A DNA stretch of 7,080 bases from the NCBI GenBank assembly GCA_019454915.1, contig JACFNM010000216.1, forward strand, positions 1 through 7,080, in the 5' to 3' direction. Numbering within the stretch: the first letter of the stretch is position 1; the number at the start of each line of letters is the position of its first letter. The notes beneath the pieces are model-generated. The model ran no database searches. It saw only the letters and a list, made by a program, of their open reading frames with translations, and was not told where the DNA came from. This DNA comes from Chitinophagaceae bacterium (GTDB lineage: Bacteria; Bacteroidota; Bacteroidia; Chitinophagales; Chitinophagaceae). Shown here piece by piece: positions 6,109-7,080 of this stretch. Both the position numbers and the translations under genes were made by a program.

Positions 6109-7080
6109 ATGGATAAATCAAGGATTCTTATTTTATTGGGAAAAAAGTTGAATCACGAAGCAACCGATGAAGAACTGGTTGAATTGGATCAATTGCTGGC
6201 GGAGAGTAATGTCGAGCCTTTTAGGATTAAAAATTTACAGCGGTATTGGCAGAATAAATCGGAAATAGATGAGCAATGGCTGGATGGACAATGGGAAAAA
6301 GTATCTGAACAATTGGGTTTTCAAAAAAATGAGACGCCAACCCAAAGTTTTGCGGAAATCAAGAGTAGGAGAAGGGTAATGGTATTTTGGAAGATGATAG
6401 CTGCTGCTTCGATATTGATGTTATCGTTCTTTACTATTAAAAAGATTTGGCTTAACTCCAATACGGCGACAGAGAGGCAGGAAATAGCCGCCATACAGAG
6501 CCCTGATTCTGTAGTAGTGGCCCTAAATGGAGAAAGGAAAACGGTTAAACTGCCAGACGGCACAACGGTTCGGTTAAACAGCGGGAGCAAATTGATTTTC
6601 GAAAAAGAATTTGGCAGCAGAAACAGAGAGGTGAGATTAAATGGTGAAGCCTATTTTGAAGTGATCAAAGATGCGGATCACCCGTTTTTGGTAAATACTG
6701 ACAGGATGCTGGTAAAAGTATTGGGAACAGTCTTTAACGTAAAAGCGTATGATACGCAGGAAGATATCGAGACTACTGTTGTGGAAGGCAAAGTGGAAGT
6801 AAGTCTGAAAGATGGACAGGAAAAGAAAGTGATTTTGTTGCCTCAGGAAAAAATCTCTTTGAAGAGTAATAAAGTGATGAAAGAGACTATCCCTATTTCT
6901 GAAAATGAGGCCGCCTCAGGAATTAAATATGAGGTAATGACGGTGAAAGTTCCGGACAGACAGATAGATATGCAGGAAGAGGTGGCGTGGATTAAAGAAA
7001 AAATGGTTTTCAATGATGAGCCTTTTGAAACGGTAGCGTTGCGTATGGAGAGATGGTATGACGTCCGGATTCATTTTGAA
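6109..7080 (+). CDS. FecR-family anti-sigma factor (3' end outside window)
   Basis: The frame is open for 324 codons from ATG 6109 to the window edge. An in-frame TAG at 6103 rules out a longer start. The cytoplasmic N-terminal part (about 1-88, MDKSRILILLGKKLNHEATDEE...) would bind the sigma factor. A single membrane segment follows at about 90-110 (MVFWKMIAAASILMLSFFTI). The periplasmic FecR domain spans about 140-235, with the typical KTVKLPDGTTVRLNSGSKL, VRLNGEAYFEV, FLVNT and VKVLGTVFNVKAY stretches and VVEGKVEVS. From about residue 298 (KMVFNDEPFETVALRMERWY) begins the DUF4974 domain commonly found at the C-terminus of Bacteroidota FecR proteins. It is cut by the edge, and perhaps some 50-60 residues are missing. 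In characterised systems such proteins take the signal from the N-terminal extension of a TonB-dependent SusC-like transducer and control the partner sigma factor, here presumably the product of 5283-5888. SusC/SusD genes are expected downstream but are not seen. Confidence 0.95.
   Translation, partial: MDKSRILILLGKKLNHEATDEELVELDQLLAESNVEPFRIKNLQRYWQNKSEIDEQWLDGQWEKVSEQLGFQKNETPTQSFAEIKSRRRVMVFWKMIAAASILMLSFFTIKKIWLNSNTATERQEIAAIQSPDSVVVALNGERKTVKLPDGTTVRLNSGSKLIFEKEFGSRNREVRLNGEAYFEVIKDADHPFLVNTDRMLVKVLGTVFNVKAYDTQEDIETTVVEGKVEVSLKDGQEKKVILLPQEKISLKSNKVMKETIPISENEAASGIKYEVMTVKVPDRQIDMQEEVAWIKEKMVFNDEPFETVALRMERWYDVRIHFE

Noticed and set aside
6321..6590. 89-codon minus-strand open frame inside the FecR gene
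   Set aside because: It is antisense to the membrane segment and FecR domain of a clearly recognised gene.

Overview
The window reads as a chromosomal accessory locus of a Bacteroidota bacterium, most likely from a plant-polysaccharide-degrading lineage such as Chitinophagaceae or Sphingobacteriaceae. The family or genus cannot be fixed from sequence alone. The reasons are: a GH106-type alpha-L-rhamnosidase; an ECF sigma factor followed by a FecR-type anti-sigma factor, the usual regulatory pair upstream of SusC/SusD genes; a YncE-like lipoprotein of a type common in this phylum; moderate G+C content; and starts that mostly lack a Shine-Dalgarno sequence.

Layout. Bases 1-683 (minus strand) hold the N-terminal part of a lipoprotein with a YncE-like beta-propeller, cut by the left edge. 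A 185-bp divergent intergenic region follows. Then, on the plus strand, come an exported calcineurin-like metallophosphoesterase (869-1783) and, after 86 bp, a 1105-residue secreted glycoside hydrolase resembling GH106 (1870-5187). A weak hairpin lies just after it. Next are an ECF sigma factor of the Bacteroidetes type (5283-5888), a 220-bp gap that contains a possible small minus-strand gene (5862-6080), and a FecR anti-sigma factor (6109 onward) that runs off the right edge.

How the parts may work together. In known systems of this type, a TonB-dependent SusC-like transducer senses its ligand, signals to the FecR protein in the inner membrane, and releases the ECF sigma factor, which switches on the polysaccharide utilisation genes. 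Here the presumed SusC/SusD genes would lie beyond base 7080. The rhamnosidase would remove alpha-L-rhamnose from pectin side chains, rhamnogalacturonan or other rhamnosylated glycans or glycosides in the periplasm. The phosphoesterase upstream may share its transcript, and its substrate is unknown.

No wholly new system is visible. The most unusual points are the long sigma/anti-sigma gap with a candidate antisense small gene, and the pairing of a rhamnosidase with one complete phosphoesterase and one probable one. No tRNA, rRNA, insertion sequence or CRISPR array was seen.
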